Shown: positions 10,078-20,700 of the stretch, piece by piece | Numbering within the stretch: position 1 is the first letter of the stretch | How the letters are laid out: every line of letters starts with the position of its first letter | Assembly (NCBI GenBank): GCA_028282325.1 | Contig: JANQID010000041.1 | Coordinates: 20,732 to 84,731, forward strand | Source of the DNA: Chloroflexaceae bacterium | Lineage (GTDB): Bacteria > Chloroflexota > Chloroflexia > Chloroflexales > Chloroflexaceae | Length of the DNA: 64,000 bases | Reading direction: 5' to 3' | Position numbers and translations under genes: made by a program | The notes under the pieces: model-generated | Seen by the model: the letters and a program-made list of their open reading frames with translations, nothing else | What the model was told of the DNA's origin: nothing | The model's database searches: none

Positions 10078-10998
10078 TCAATGGGCCAATCGCCGGTTGA
10101 AAAAATCGAGCCGGGCCGCCGCCAGCCCGCCGCCGATATATGCGCTGCCGATAATCGCCAACCACACGCCCCACGGTTCGGACGGTAGGCGTTGCCAGAC
10201 CACTCCAAACCCGGCCACGACGATGGCGTTGATCGCCAGCAGACCGAGGGCGCTAAGCAGGTTGCGACGCACCACGTTGACGCTGTTGACAATCGCCGCC
10301 AGCGGGTTGACACGATGCAGGATAATATTTTCGACGGCAAAGCCGGTGTAGATGTACGCCCAGAAAAACAGCCCATACCAGACCGACACGATCACCAGCG
10401 CACTCCCCGGCAACCATGAAATCAGCAGCGCCGAGAGGGCCAGAAACGGCGCGCCGACCAGGGCGATCCCCGCCGTGATCACCAATGCGTAGCCGGCGAT
10501 CCGCACGGCGGCCAGCAACGTGCTGCGGGTGATGCCGGAGGGGGCCAGGCACTCGCTGCGCACCGCACCACCCAGAATGTTCAAAAAGAGGCCGCTGAAT
10601 GCCAGCGCCGCCAGGTTGATGACCGCCAGCAGGAGGAACAGCTCATCCCAATTGTAAATCGCCCATGCCGACGATGCGCCGGCGCGATTGTCGAGCGTGG
10701 CAACCGACGCCAGCGGCATAAAGTTCAGCCAGGCCAGCGCGATACGCGCATCGGCGCGTTGGAGAAGCTCGATGATCTGTTCCTGTATGCGCGGGTCGCC
10801 GGTGAATATCCCTGTCACGCGCACCAACCCAACCCGAGCGCGGCGCAGGAGCGGTTCCAGCGACAGCGGCTTTCCCAGCCACAGATATGCGTTCAGCGCA
10901 ACAGGGATGAGCAACACCCACAGCCGCCGGTGCAGGGCAGTGTAACCCGCGCCGACGGTGTCGATCAAGCTCAGAGTTTGGGGCTTTGTAACGCTCAA
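10078..10998 (-). CDS. Multi-pass membrane protein of unknown function
   Basis: About 306 residues with roughly six membrane helices (for example LWVLLIPVALNAYLWL, ELFLLLAVINLAALAFSGLF and ALLISWLPGSALVIVSVWYG). The middle loop carries ENIILHRVNPLAAIVNSVNVVRRN, as in DUF-type membrane proteins related to glycerophosphoryl diester or YciC-like families. The frame is open upstream to 11061. I prefer the TTG at 10998, because GGAGGAAG lies about 5 nt before it and the upstream part overlaps unconserved-looking sequence. It follows gyrB's direction with a 70 bp gap. No enzyme motif is seen. Confidence 0.6.
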   Translation of the reverse strand: MSVTKPQTLSLIDTVGAGYTALHRRLWVLLIPVALNAYLWLGKPLSLEPLLRRARVGLVRVTGIFTGDPRIQEQIIELLQRADARIALAWLNFMPLASVATLDNRAGASSAWAIYNWDELFLLLAVINLAALAFSGLFLNILGGAVRSECLAPSGITRSTLLAAVRIAGYALVITAGIALVGAPFLALSALLISWLPGSALVIVSVWYGLFFWAYIYTGFAVENIILHRVNPLAAIVNSVNVVRRNLLSALGLLAINAIVVAGFGVVWQRLPSEPWGVWLAIIGSAYIGGGLAAARLDFFNRRLAH

Positions 10999-11189
10999 GA
11001 ACGCTTCCTCCAACCATTGTATTATACCACAGGCGCGGCTTCCTGGGAAACAAAACCACACATTTGTACTACTCTATCTCGTTCAGAAAGTCTGTCAGGC
11101 GCAACGTCCCGGCCCGTCGAACGGGATATGTCAGATTGATTCAGTTGATGTTGGGTTCGGTTATCATACAACGGTCGCCCGACCTATGT

Positions 11190-11318
11190 CTACCAAACGA
11201 TAATGAACAGGCCGCATGTCACCCTGAGCGGAGCGAAGGGTCTCAGCGTCCCCGACAGCCGGGATTCTTCGCTGCGCTCAGAATGACCGCTTGCGGTAGA
11301 TCCAAATTCGTTTGGTAG
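11190..11318. repeat. MITE-like dispersed repeat, copy A
   Basis: 129 bp bounded by inverted ends CTACCAAACGA (from 11190) and TCGTTTGGTAG (to 11318). The inside is an imperfect long hairpin with the core ACCCTGAGCGGAGCGAAGGG and ATTCTTCGCTGCGCTCAGAA. The left ~70 bp are identical to the copy at 59175-59303. No protein is encoded. Confidence 0.75.
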
Positions 11319-11346
11319 CGTCGCCAACGTTAATATGTGATGAGAA

Positions 11347-11370
11347 AAGCGATCGGGCTTTAGATCGCTT
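11347..11370 (-). terminator. Intrinsic terminator of the polyprenyl synthase gene
   Basis: On the minus strand AAGCGATC and GATCGCTT arms with an 8 nt loop are followed by TTTTCTC, about 35 nt after the stop codon at 11404. Confidence 0.65.
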
Positions 11371-11403
11371 GCTCGCTGTGCGGTTCTGAGCCGGATGATC
11401 AAC

Positions 11404-12360
11404 CTAGAGGTTGCGCTCGATAACGAACGCGGCGATGTCTCCGAGTTGCTGACGCGCCGGGCTGTCAGGGAACATATCGAGATGGCTAAGCGCACGATCA
11501 ATCACCCGCCGCGCCTCGGCTTGCGCCGGCTTGATGCCTGATGCGCGGATTTGCGCGATAGCCTGGTTGATTTCGGCTTCGTCTTGCGAGTCGACAACGG
11601 CAGCCAGGCGCTCTCCGCCGCCTGCTTCGACTGCGTAAATCAGCGGGAGGGTGATTGTCCCCTGGCGCAGATCGCTGCCGGCTGGCTTGCCCAACGTTTG
11701 TTCGTCGCCGACAAAGTCGAGAATGTCATCGACAATCTGGAAGGCCATGCCGAGATCATAGCCAAACTGTCCGAGTGCGTCGATTTGCTCTTGCGTTCCG
11801 CCGCCGGCGGTCATACCGGCTTTACAGGCTGCCGAAAACAACACCGCGGTCTTGGCGCCGATTTTGGCGTTATATTGCTCCAACGCGGTTTCCAGAGGCG
11901 TCGCGACCATAACCGGACTCAGCTCGCCTTCGCAGATGTGCATCACGGCCTGAGAAAAATAGGTAATAATCCGTGGGTCGGGCGCTAGAGACATCTCGCC
12001 GGCAGCCAGAGCAAAAAGGTAATCGCCGACCATCAAAGCGACGCCGTGATCCCAATGGGCGTGAACCGTAACGACGCCGCGGCGTCGTTCGGCTCCATCG
12101 ATCAGGTCATCGTGGGTCAGCGAGGCGGCGTGGATCAATTCAACGGCAGTCGCAGCGTGTAAAGCTTTTTCAAGCGTATAATCGCCTAGTTGGGCGGATA
12201 ACAGGGTGATCGCTGCGCGCAGCCGCTTTCCTCCAGAACTGAGCAAATGACGACCTGCTACGCTTATCACTGCTGATTGGGAATGCAGTCGATCAAGTAA
12301 GGTCTGTTCGACTTGACGTAAATCGTCTCTGAGCGCTGGAGGAAAATCAAGATGTTTCAT
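11404..12360 (-). CDS. Polyprenyl diphosphate synthase (trans-isoprenyl synthase)
   Basis: 318 residues with both Asp-rich motifs of all-trans prenyl synthases: FARM as THDDLIDGAERRRG near residue 100, and SARM as QIVDDILDFVGD near residue 215. The N-terminal SSGGKRLRAAI motif binds diphosphate. It condenses isopentenyl diphosphate onto an allylic primer to give the side chain of quinones or a longer carrier lipid. The small residues before FARM suggest a medium to long product, but length cannot be fixed by eye. Divergent from the penicillin-acylase-family gene. Confidence 0.9.
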   Translation of the reverse strand: MKHLDFPPALRDDLRQVEQTLLDRLHSQSAVISVAGRHLLSSGGKRLRAAITLLSAQLGDYTLEKALHAATAVELIHAASLTHDDLIDGAERRRGVVTVHAHWDHGVALMVGDYLFALAAGEMSLAPDPRIITYFSQAVMHICEGELSPVMVATPLETALEQYNAKIGAKTAVLFSAACKAGMTAGGGTQEQIDALGQFGYDLGMAFQIVDDILDFVGDEQTLGKPAGSDLRQGTITLPLIYAVEAGGGERLAAVVDSQDEAEINQAIAQIRASGIKPAQAEARRVIDRALSHLDMFPDSPARQQLGDIAAFVIERNL

Positions 12361-12439
12361 GCACAGAATTCCGCGAATTTATCACAATGAGTTTACAAAA
12401 TGCAAACAATGCAGTTTAAGATACCTTAGATTCAAAGGG

Positions 12440-12480
12440 CTGTCAACTTGTTGACAGTCCTTATACCCGACCGCTACAAT
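12440..12480 (+). promoter_or_regulatory. Promoter overlapped by a palindromic operator
   Basis: Consensus -35 TTGACA (12451-12456) and -10 TACAAT (12475-12480) are 18 bp apart, 50 nt before the GTG at 12530. A perfect palindrome, CTGTCAAC-TT-GTTGACAG (12440-12457), covers the -35 box, as expected of a repressor operator. Confidence 0.65.
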
Positions 12481-12529
12481 AAGAATAGCTGTTTTGAAGG
12501 TGTTTCTACTGACTTTGAGGATAACCGCA

Positions 12530-15037
12530 GTGATCAATGTTCTACGCATCGGTCGTGCATTGGGTTTAACTATCGGTGCTGCCAGCGCTGCCGTCGGCCT
12601 CGCGGGCGTCGGCGCGCTGGTGGCGTTACGTCGTCCGTTGCCTCGTATCAATGGCGAGGAAACGGTTCCTGGCTTACAGAGGCGTGTGCAGGTGCTGCGG
12701 GATCGTTGGGGCGTGCCGCATATCTATGCCGAGACGAACGCCGATCTGTTTATGGTCCTGGGGTATGTGCATGCGCAAGATCGGCTCTGGCAGATGGATC
12801 TGAATCGACGCACTGGTCATGGACAGCTGGCGGAATTGTTCGGCTTGATCGCGCTCAGTTCGGATCAGTTTGTACGGGTGTTGGGACTCTCGCGGGTCGC
12901 TCGTCGTGAGATGGATTTGCTCGACGAGGAGTCCTACAGCATCCTCGATGCGTATGCGCGCGGCGTCAACGCGTTTATCGAATCCCACCTCAATCGATTG
13001 CCGCTCGAGTTTGTCGTTCTACGTTATCAGCCGCGCCCCTGGGAAATTGTTGACTCGTTAGTTTGGGGCAAGGTGATGGCGCTCAATCAGGCGGGCAACT
13101 GGACGACGGAGTTGTTGCATGCACGTGTTGTGGCAATGCTGGGAGAGGAGCGCGCGCGTGAGCTTTTACCGCGCTATCTCGATGAGCAGCCGATCATCGT
13201 GCCGTCCGGCATCAGCTATAGCTGCGAGATTGGCGCCGGAGCGCTGCGAGCCGCCGCCAAAGCCGCGCCATTCATCGGCCACCCCGATGCCGGTCAGGGA
13301 AGCAATAGCTGGGTGGTTGGCGGCCAACAGAGCGCGACCGGCAAGCCGGTGCTGGCCAATGATCCGCACCTGGCCTTGAGTATGCCGGTGCTCTGGTATG
13401 AAGCGCACCTCAACGGCGGCGACTACGCCGTCGGCGGCGCGACATTTCCCGGCGCTCCGGGTGTGATTGCAGGGCACAACGAGCATATCGCGTGGGGCTT
13501 GACCAGCGCAATGGCTGATGTGCAAGATCTCTACATTGAGCGTTTTCACGCTGACGATCGGTTGCGTTACGAATGGCGCGGCGATTGGAAACCCGCCGAA
13601 GTGGTGCATGAGGAAATTGCGGTCAAAGGGCGCTCCCAGCCTGTTGTTGAGGAGGTGCGTATCACGCGCCACGGTCCGGTGGTTTCGTCCATTCTTGCGC
13701 CACCTGACGGTGTGTTGGAGGGTTTTGAGGCGTCGTCTCAGACGGCGGGTGAAGCGTCTTCCGGCGTTGAAGAGATGGCGCTGCGCTGGACAGCCCTTGA
13801 GCCGGGGCGGGTCATTCACGCCGTTCTGGCGCTGAACCGCGCGCGGAACTGGGACGAGTTTCGGGCTGCGCTGGCTGAGTGGTCTGCACCGGTGCAGAAT
13901 TTTAGCTATGCTGACGTGGATGGGCATTATGGCTACGCTTTGGCCGGCATGCTTCCCATCCGCGCGCAGGGTGACGGCAAGTTGCCAGTTCCCGGCTGGA
14001 ACGGCGAAAACGAGTGGACGGGATACATCCCTGCGGCAGGACTTCCGGCGGCCTACGATCCTCTGGAAGGCTTTGTTGTGTTAGCTAATCACCGCATTGC
14101 GACCGATGCGTATGCCTTTAGCAAGGATCTTCAAGGCGAATGGTTAAATGGCTATCGGGCGATGCGGGTGCGGGATCTCATCAAAGCGACCCCGCAACAT
14201 ACCGTAACCGACTCGGCGCGAATTCAGATAGATGTGCATTCACTGCCGGGTCTCGAATTGGCTCGCCTGATTGCTGATTTGCCCCTCCTCGATCCTTTAG
14301 AGCGCCAGGTGCGCGATATGCTGGTGCAGTGGGATGGCGAACTGCGCGCCGATAGCGTCGGCGCCTGCGTCTACACCGTGCTGCGCTACTACCTGGAACG
14401 ACGTGTCTATGTAGAATTGGGCGATCTGCGTGGAGCGACGGCTGGATTGGGTGTATTCGGCCTGGTGCCGAGCAATACCTATATGTCGCGAGCATTTCCG
14501 GGCATCCTGGCGCGCATTGCTGCTGCCGAAGATCGCAACCAGCATGATCCTTGGCTAGGCGAGGGACGGACCTGGAACGGCGTGCTGCAAGAATGCATTG
14601 CGCTGACAGTTGTTGAACTGCGCGAACGCTTGGGCAAAGATCCGCGTTCGTGGACCTATGGTCGGCTGCATCGTTTGACGTTGCGCCATCCGCTCGGCAG
14701 CGTTCCAGCGCTGTCGCCGGTGTTTAATCGCGGGCCGTGGCCGGCTAACGGTGATGGCGATACGGTCTGTATGGGGCACGATCCGCGTGATACCGCCGCC
14801 GGGCCGTTGTTTGTCGCTCCGTCGTATCGGCAAATCTGCGATACGAGCGATTGGGACGCTAGCCTGAGCGTGCTACCCGGCGGCCAGAGCGGACATCCGG
14901 GCAGTCGCCACTACAATGATATGGTTCAGCTCTGGCGCAGCGGCAAATATCATCCGATGCTCTGGAGTCGGGAGCGCATTGAGGAAGCGACGGTTGACAC
15001 CCTTATCCTGGCGCCGGATACTCCCGCTGACGAATAG
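12530..15037 (+). CDS. Penicillin acylase family protein (Ntn hydrolase), membrane-anchored
   Basis: About 835 residues. A hydrophobic segment near residues 10-35 (ALGLTIGAASAAVGLAGVGA) precedes the alpha-chain region (RDRWGVPHIYAETNADLFMV, LWQMDLNRRTGHGQLAE). The autocatalytic Ser is in QGSNSWVVGGQQSATGKPVL near residue 258 and starts the beta chain. Further beta-chain blocks follow (ANDPHLALSMPVLWYEAHL; later PGGQSGHPGSRHYNDMVQLW). Family members cleave amide bonds in penicillin G, acyl-homoserine lactones or related substrates; the substrate here is unknown. I choose GTG 12530, with GAGG 9 nt upstream, over TTG 12494, whose extra residues overlap that ribosome-binding site. The N-terminal helix suggests export or anchoring. 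Confidence 0.88.
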   Translation: MINVLRIGRALGLTIGAASAAVGLAGVGALVALRRPLPRINGEETVPGLQRRVQVLRDRWGVPHIYAETNADLFMVLGYVHAQDRLWQMDLNRRTGHGQLAELFGLIALSSDQFVRVLGLSRVARREMDLLDEESYSILDAYARGVNAFIESHLNRLPLEFVVLRYQPRPWEIVDSLVWGKVMALNQAGNWTTELLHARVVAMLGEERARELLPRYLDEQPIIVPSGISYSCEIGAGALRAAAKAAPFIGHPDAGQGSNSWVVGGQQSATGKPVLANDPHLALSMPVLWYEAHLNGGDYAVGGATFPGAPGVIAGHNEHIAWGLTSAMADVQDLYIERFHADDRLRYEWRGDWKPAEVVHEEIAVKGRSQPVVEEVRITRHGPVVSSILAPPDGVLEGFEASSQTAGEASSGVEEMALRWTALEPGRVIHAVLALNRARNWDEFRAALAEWSAPVQNFSYADVDGHYGYALAGMLPIRAQGDGKLPVPGWNGENEWTGYIPAAGLPAAYDPLEGFVVLANHRIATDAYAFSKDLQGEWLNGYRAMRVRDLIKATPQHTVTDSARIQIDVHSLPGLELARLIADLPLLDPLERQVRDMLVQWDGELRADSVGACVYTVLRYYLERRVYVELGDLRGATAGLGVFGLVPSNTYMSRAFPGILARIAAAEDRNQHDPWLGEGRTWNGVLQECIALTVVELRERLGKDPRSWTYGRLHRLTLRHPLGSVPALSPVFNRGPWPANGDGDTVCMGHDPRDTAAGPLFVAPSYRQICDTSDWDASLSVLPGGQSGHPGSRHYNDMVQLWRSGKYHPMLWSRERIEEATVDTLILAPDTPADE

Positions 15038-15098
15038 TCATCCGGCGGCGTTGAGAATCGCACGAGCGTGGCGACCAACCGGCGCACGCCGATTATTC

Positions 15099-15127
15099 TT
15101 GCCCTGACATTGCCAATCGTGTACAAT
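15099..15127 (+). promoter_or_regulatory. Promoter of the GT-C glycosyltransferase operon
   Basis: TTGCCC (15099-15104) and TACAAT (15122-15127) are spaced by 17 bp. The leader before the ATG at 15286 would be about 150 nt and contains a GCTGCA/TGCAGC inverted repeat at 15241-15263. Confidence 0.55.
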
Positions 15128-15285
15128 GCCGGAAGCCATGCGGCTTGAAACAATCTCCTGGAGGGTATTGCACTGCTTTGCAGTGGGTAGTATTGCTTAA
15201 TCTCCGCAACTGTGCGGGTCAAACGAGAACTGAAATATAAGCTGCATATAATGTATGTGCAGCCCTTGGTTCCCTAAAGTATACA

Positions 15286-17757
15286 ATGTCAACGCTTGAG
15301 CTATCGCGACCGGCGCTCGACAATCAAAGCTCAGTGGCGCCTGTGGAAGGACAGTCGCCTCCAGCAACGCGTCGTTGGACCGTCACCGTTGAACAGCTTG
15401 CGTACATACTGCTTGGCATAGCAGCGCTGGTTATGCATCTCTGGGGATTGGGAGATCGCGCGCTCCATCACGATGAGACGCTCCACGCTGCATATTCCTG
15501 GAACCTCTATACAGGCAAGGGATATATCCACGATCCGTTGTTGCATGGCCCGTTTCTCTACTACATCGGCTCGCTCTTCTTCTTTCTGTTTAGCGATAAT
15601 GACTTCACTGCCCGGCTTGGCGCCGCCCTGTTTGGCGTCGCCCTCACGGTAATGCCATATCTGGTGCGGCGTGAATTGGGCCGAACCGCGGCGTTGTTTG
15701 CTGCGGCGTACCTGCTCATTTCGCCGATCTTCCTCTATGTCGGGCGTTTTGTGCGCCACGACATCTATTCGATCGTCTTCGAGATGCTGGTCTTTGTAGC
15801 GATTGTGCGCTATGCCAGCACCCGCCGCGCCCGCTGGCTGATCACCGGCGCGGCGGCATTTGGGTTGATGATTGCCAATCAGGAAACGAGCTATCTGTTT
15901 CTGATCATTATGGGCGTACCACTAGCTGGGTTATTCTTGTGGCGCGTCTATCGACCGGGAGTTGTCATTCTCGGATCGGTCGCCGTCGCCATTGCCGCGC
16001 TGATCTTCATATTGCCCGGCGAGGCCCATGTCGATGGGTCGCACAACGCCTTGCGCGACCCGGCGACCGACGAGATGCAGTATGACCCTGGTCTGTTTTT
16101 TGGCTGGCGACCGCTGGAAACCGATGATAATGGCTACGCGCTGCAAATTCGTAATCGGCCTGATAATTGGGGCGGGCGTTCGCTGCTGGAAAATATCGTC
16201 ATCTATGTCTCTGATCTGAGCCGCTTTTTCGGTCATCCGGCAGTGTTGCTTGCGATCGGGGTCTTGCTCGCCGGAGTCGGCTTGCTCGCCTGGTTGATCC
16301 TTAGACGCAAGGGTGAGCAGCCGAGTGTCTGGCAGCTTGCACGTGAACGCGACGATGGTGTGTTGGCAGCGTACGCCAGCCTGGGCTCTGACCGGCGGTG
16401 GTTGGCGGCGATCGGTGTGTTCCTGGCTATCTATGCCCTTCTGTTTACGGCGTTTCTTACCAACTTGCTTGGGCTAATCACCGGAACCACCGGGTCGGTG
16501 TTGTACTGGCTCGCACAACACGGCGTTGAACGCGGCGGTCAGCCGGCCCACTACTACGTTGTGATGTTGCTGATCTATGAACCGCTGCTGGTATTGTGGA
16601 CTCTGGTTGGGATGGGAACTATCGTCAGTATGCTGGCGCCGTTTATCGGGCGCAGAGTGCGCAGTCGCTCCCAACAATCACAGTCACGATCCGGCGAAAT
16701 GATGCCCCAGACGCTGTTATTACCGTTGCTGCTTGCGTGGTGGTCGATCGCTGCGCTGGCGATCTATTCCTGGGCCGGCGAGAAAATGCCCTGGCTGAGC
16801 GTCCATGTCGTGCTGCCAATGGTGCTGCTTAGCGCATGGGCTTTCCAGTCGGTTCTGCGCCGGGCTGGTATTGTTGAAAACGGTGATTCTGCGCCTGGCC
16901 TGGAATATCGTGTGGCAGATCCTGCGGCGCCGCAAGGTTTTGCCAACTTGCCCTTTGCTGTATTCGGTTCGATTTTTACCGCGGTTGTCGTGCTCTGGTT
17001 TGTGTTGATGACGGTGTATGTAAGTTACGATAAGGAAATCGCGGTGCCGATCTGGCTTGTGCCGCTCTCAACCGTGTTTCTTGTCGTGATGCTCACTATC
17101 GCCGCCGGAATCCGCTGGGGATGGCGCTGGTCGCTGGCGGCGCTGGTATTGTGCGTCACGCTGGCAAGCGGCCTGTATACGTTCCGCAATGCATATCGGC
17201 TGGCATATGTCATCGGCGATGTTCCCCGCGAAATGATGATCTTCGTGCAAACGTCGCCCGATGTCACGCGGGTTGTGCGGCGGCTCGAAGAGGCGTCACG
17301 GCGGCGCGGCGGCGGGTTGGATATCCCGATCATCTACGATAATGAAACTGTATGGAAGTGGTATCTCCGCGATTTTACCAATGCAACGGAAACCGGCCCT
17401 GAACTAGCCGGGCCGCCAGGTGATGAGATTCAAGCAGTATTTATGCTACAAGAAAATCTCAACGCCCATCCTCAGAACCGCGAGTATCTCGGTGATTTTC
17501 GGGTGCAACGTATGCCGCTGCGCTGGTGGCTTCAGGAAAACGCGGTATATCGAACCCACGCAATTCAGACGTCGATACTTGATCGAGTTTTGTATGATCC
17601 TCTGGCCTATGAGACATCGGTGTGGCTGTGGGATTATCTGATCCATCGCGATCCCCGCTCCGAGCTTGGATCGACCGATTTTGCGCTGGCGGTGCGTCCG
17701 CTTCTCGCCGAGCAAATTGGTCCGGGCTTTGGCGGCAGCTTGAGCAATGAACCGTAG
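15286..17757 (+). CDS. GT-C membrane glycosyltransferase, Agl23/TIGR03663-like
   Basis: 823 residues with about a dozen membrane helices. Just after the first helix, the GT-C signature Asp lies in DRALHHDETLHAAYSWNLYT (HHDE near residues 62-65). RFVRHDIYSIVF and WAGEKMPWLSVHVVLPMVLL blocks follow. The same features occur in the neighbouring gene. Family members (TIGR03663, Agl23-like) are predicted polyprenyl-phosphate-sugar-dependent transferases associated with flippase functions in archaea and Chloroflexota. The extracytoplasmic C-terminal domain is short and unassigned. It heads a likely operon with the next three genes. Acceptor and sugar are unknown. Confidence 0.82.
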   Translation: MSTLELSRPALDNQSSVAPVEGQSPPATRRWTVTVEQLAYILLGIAALVMHLWGLGDRALHHDETLHAAYSWNLYTGKGYIHDPLLHGPFLYYIGSLFFFLFSDNDFTARLGAALFGVALTVMPYLVRRELGRTAALFAAAYLLISPIFLYVGRFVRHDIYSIVFEMLVFVAIVRYASTRRARWLITGAAAFGLMIANQETSYLFLIIMGVPLAGLFLWRVYRPGVVILGSVAVAIAALIFILPGEAHVDGSHNALRDPATDEMQYDPGLFFGWRPLETDDNGYALQIRNRPDNWGGRSLLENIVIYVSDLSRFFGHPAVLLAIGVLLAGVGLLAWLILRRKGEQPSVWQLARERDDGVLAAYASLGSDRRWLAAIGVFLAIYALLFTAFLTNLLGLITGTTGSVLYWLAQHGVERGGQPAHYYVVMLLIYEPLLVLWTLVGMGTIVSMLAPFIGRRVRSRSQQSQSRSGEMMPQTLLLPLLLAWWSIAALAIYSWAGEKMPWLSVHVVLPMVLLSAWAFQSVLRRAGIVENGDSAPGLEYRVADPAAPQGFANLPFAVFGSIFTAVVVLWFVLMTVYVSYDKEIAVPIWLVPLSTVFLVVMLTIAAGIRWGWRWSLAALVLCVTLASGLYTFRNAYRLAYVIGDVPREMMIFVQTSPDVTRVVRRLEEASRRRGGGLDIPIIYDNETVWKWYLRDFTNATETGPELAGPPGDEIQAVFMLQENLNAHPQNREYLGDFRVQRMPLRWWLQENAVYRTHAIQTSILDRVLYDPLAYETSVWLWDYLIHRDPRSELGSTDFALAVRPLLAEQIGPGFGGSLSNEP

Positions 17758-17795
17758 AGGTGCAAGCCCGTTTACCGCAACAGTATGAGAGAGCT

Positions 17796-20700
17796 ATGGC
17801 CATAGATACGTTTCCATCACCGCGAGAAGGGGCTCATCGCGAGTCGCCATTGCCGGAAGCCTTGCGGCGACGTCCCACGCTGGAACGCTCGATCGAAGGA
17901 TCGTGGATAAACCTGGAAGTGATTGCCTATCTCGCTATTGTGGCGCTTAGCGTGCTCGCCCATGTATGGGGCCTGGATGCTATGGCGATGCATCACGATG
18001 AGTCGATCCATGCCTGGTCAAGCTGGCGTTTCTATACCGGCGCGGGCGGCTTTGAATGCGCCAATGGATTCACTGCTCCGACCTATTGCTACGACCCGGT
18101 TTATCATGGTCCGTCGCTCTATGTGCTGACGTTGTTCTCCTACTTCCTCTTCGGCGACGGCGATGCGCAGGCGCGCTTGCCGATGGCGATGGCGGGCATT
18201 GGTCTGGTTGCGTCAAGCTGGTGGCTGCGGCCTTACCTGGGGCGGCGCGGCGCACTGGCGGCGGCGTTGTTGCTGGGGTTTGCGCCGTCGTTGCTTTACT
18301 ACACTCGTTTTGCGCGCCACGATGGCCTGATGGTGTTGTGGGAACTCTGGATGGTTATCGGCGTCTTCCGCTATCTCGACAGCGGCCAGGGGCGCTGGCT
18401 TTATCTTATGTCGATCGGGCTCGCGCTGGCGATAGCGACCCACGAGTTGTACTATATTCTGCTGTTCATCTTCGGCCTGTTTGCGCTCGTGCGCCTGCTG
18501 TCCGAGCTTCGTCTGAATCGATGGCTTTACATCGGCTTACCGGCGTTGCTGTTGGCGATGATTCTGCTGATGATTTTCAATCCGCCATTGCCGATCGGAC
18601 AAGGACTCTATCTTGGCGAAAAAGCGTTCCTGGTCGGCTCGGCATTGCTCTTGATCTGGCCGATTCTGGCGTTGTGGGATCCGCACCCGCTAGTGATCGA
18701 GCGCTTTAAGCGATTGTGGCTTGAGGATCGGACGACGCTCTGGATTGCACTGGCGATTCTGGCGGGCATCTACCTTGTGCTTTATACCACGTTCTTTGCA
18801 TACCCGCGCGGCGCGCTCGACGGCTTGTACGCCGGTCTGGCGTACTGGCTGGGCAGCCAGCAGGAATACGCCCGCGGCGACCAGCCCTGGTATTACTACC
18901 TGATGCAGCTTCCACTTTACGAGCCGTTGGGCGTGGCAGCTGGCCTGGGGATGCTGGGCTATCTGGCTGTAGCCGTTGGACCGATTGCCTGGCGGCGAGC
19001 GCGTTCCTTCGTGATGGCGCGATCAAGGGGTGAAGCAACGCCCGATGCCAGTGTTGACAACATGCTGAATGACTCGAACGGTGGGCAATCGAAGACCGAT
19101 GCTGCGGCGCAAACCGATCATCCGGCGCCGTTCACGCCGATCGAGCTATTCCCGTTGCTGCTAGTATTCTGGTATGTTACGGCGATCATCATTTTCTCCT
19201 GGGCCGGCGAGAAAATGCCCTGGCTGGTAGTGCATATGGCGTTGCCCGGCAATCTGCTGGCCGCCTGGGTGATCGGGCGACTGCTGCGCGTGGCCTCGGC
19301 GCGCTGGCATACCGACAAAGAGACAGAGAGCGAAAAGCCTTCCGCCGGCGTTGGTGCATCCCCGCGCTTGCAGATGGGATTTGTACCGCTGGCGGTAGTG
19401 CTTATGCTTGTGGCGCTGGGTGTGGCGATCTGGCGATTGACCATACCGGCTGAAGGTCAGGAGGCCCAACAGCACTTGTTGCAAGGCCTGGTTCCGCTCA
19501 TCCTCGCCGGAGCGCTTCTCTACTGGCTGTTGAATGCTGCGTTGCGGTTCAGTACGCGTGTGGTGTTGTCGCTAGCCGGCCTGACGCTTGCGGCGTTGTT
19601 GGGCGCGTATATGATCCGCGCGACCTGGATGGCGGTGTATGAGCACCCGGATGTGCCGGTTGAGTTGCTCGTATATACGCAGAGCGCGCCTGATGTGCCG
19701 CGCTATGTCACCGATATTCGCGAGCTGGCAATCAATCTGACGCGCAATCAGCGCACGCCCGATGATGCGACCGGCGGTTTGTCGATGCCGATCATCCTGG
19801 ACAGCGGCGACTCGAACAATGGTGGCGCAGGATCGCTGGCATGGCCGTTCCAATGGTATCTACGCGACTTCAAGAAGCTTGAGTGGAAGGATGCTGCTGA
19901 GTTTCGGGATGATCCGGATCTGGCTAACTTTGAGGTGCAGTTTGCTGATGACTCCATCGGTCTGGCGCCGGCAATCGTTCTGGCAAAGAACCATGTCACG
20001 CCGGCAGTTCGGAATGTATTGCAAGAGCGCTACGTCCAGCCCTACGGCGACACAGGCGTATTCAATTGGTGGTTCCCGGAAGGGAACAAGTGCGCACCTG
20101 GTGAGCTGAATTATGGCTACAAACGCTTTTACTACAATACATGGACGCCGATCGAGAAACTGACCGTCGAAAGCGGCAGCGCCGGAAGCGGCGGTTGTGG
20201 CGCCGACATCTCCGCGAGCCTCGAATCGCCGTTAGCGCCGATTCTCTGGCCGTTTCAACGAGAAAATCAGTCGACGTTGTGGGATTTTGTGTTATATCGC
20301 AATCTCCCGTCTTCGCTTGCCCCCGGCGCACGCCAGATGGAGTTCTGGCTGCGCGACGATCTGGTGAGCGGCGCGCCGAGCAATACGGTAAGCAGTGCGC
20401 CGTCAGGTGCGGCAATACCGCTGATGGCCGATCAAGTAATCGGCGCGCCGGGCGAGTTGAATGGGCCGACCGGAGTCGTGGTTGATGGCCGAGGGACGAT
20501 CTATGTCGCCGACACGATGAACCATCGCATCCAGGTCTTCGATGCCCAGGGCAACCGCATCCGGACGCTGGGCGGATTTGGCGGCGGGTTACAGCAATTC
20601 TATGAACCGCGCGGTCTGGCGGTCGATGCTGACGACAATCTGTATGTCGCTGACACCTGGAATGCAAGGATTTCCAAGTTTAGCCCGGAGGGTGAATGGC

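Noticed and set aside
15241..15263. TATAAT inside a GCTGCA inverted repeat as the promoter of the GT-C gene
   Set aside because: No -35 at a usable distance, and the better promoter at 15099-15127 lies upstream; kept only as a leader hairpin.
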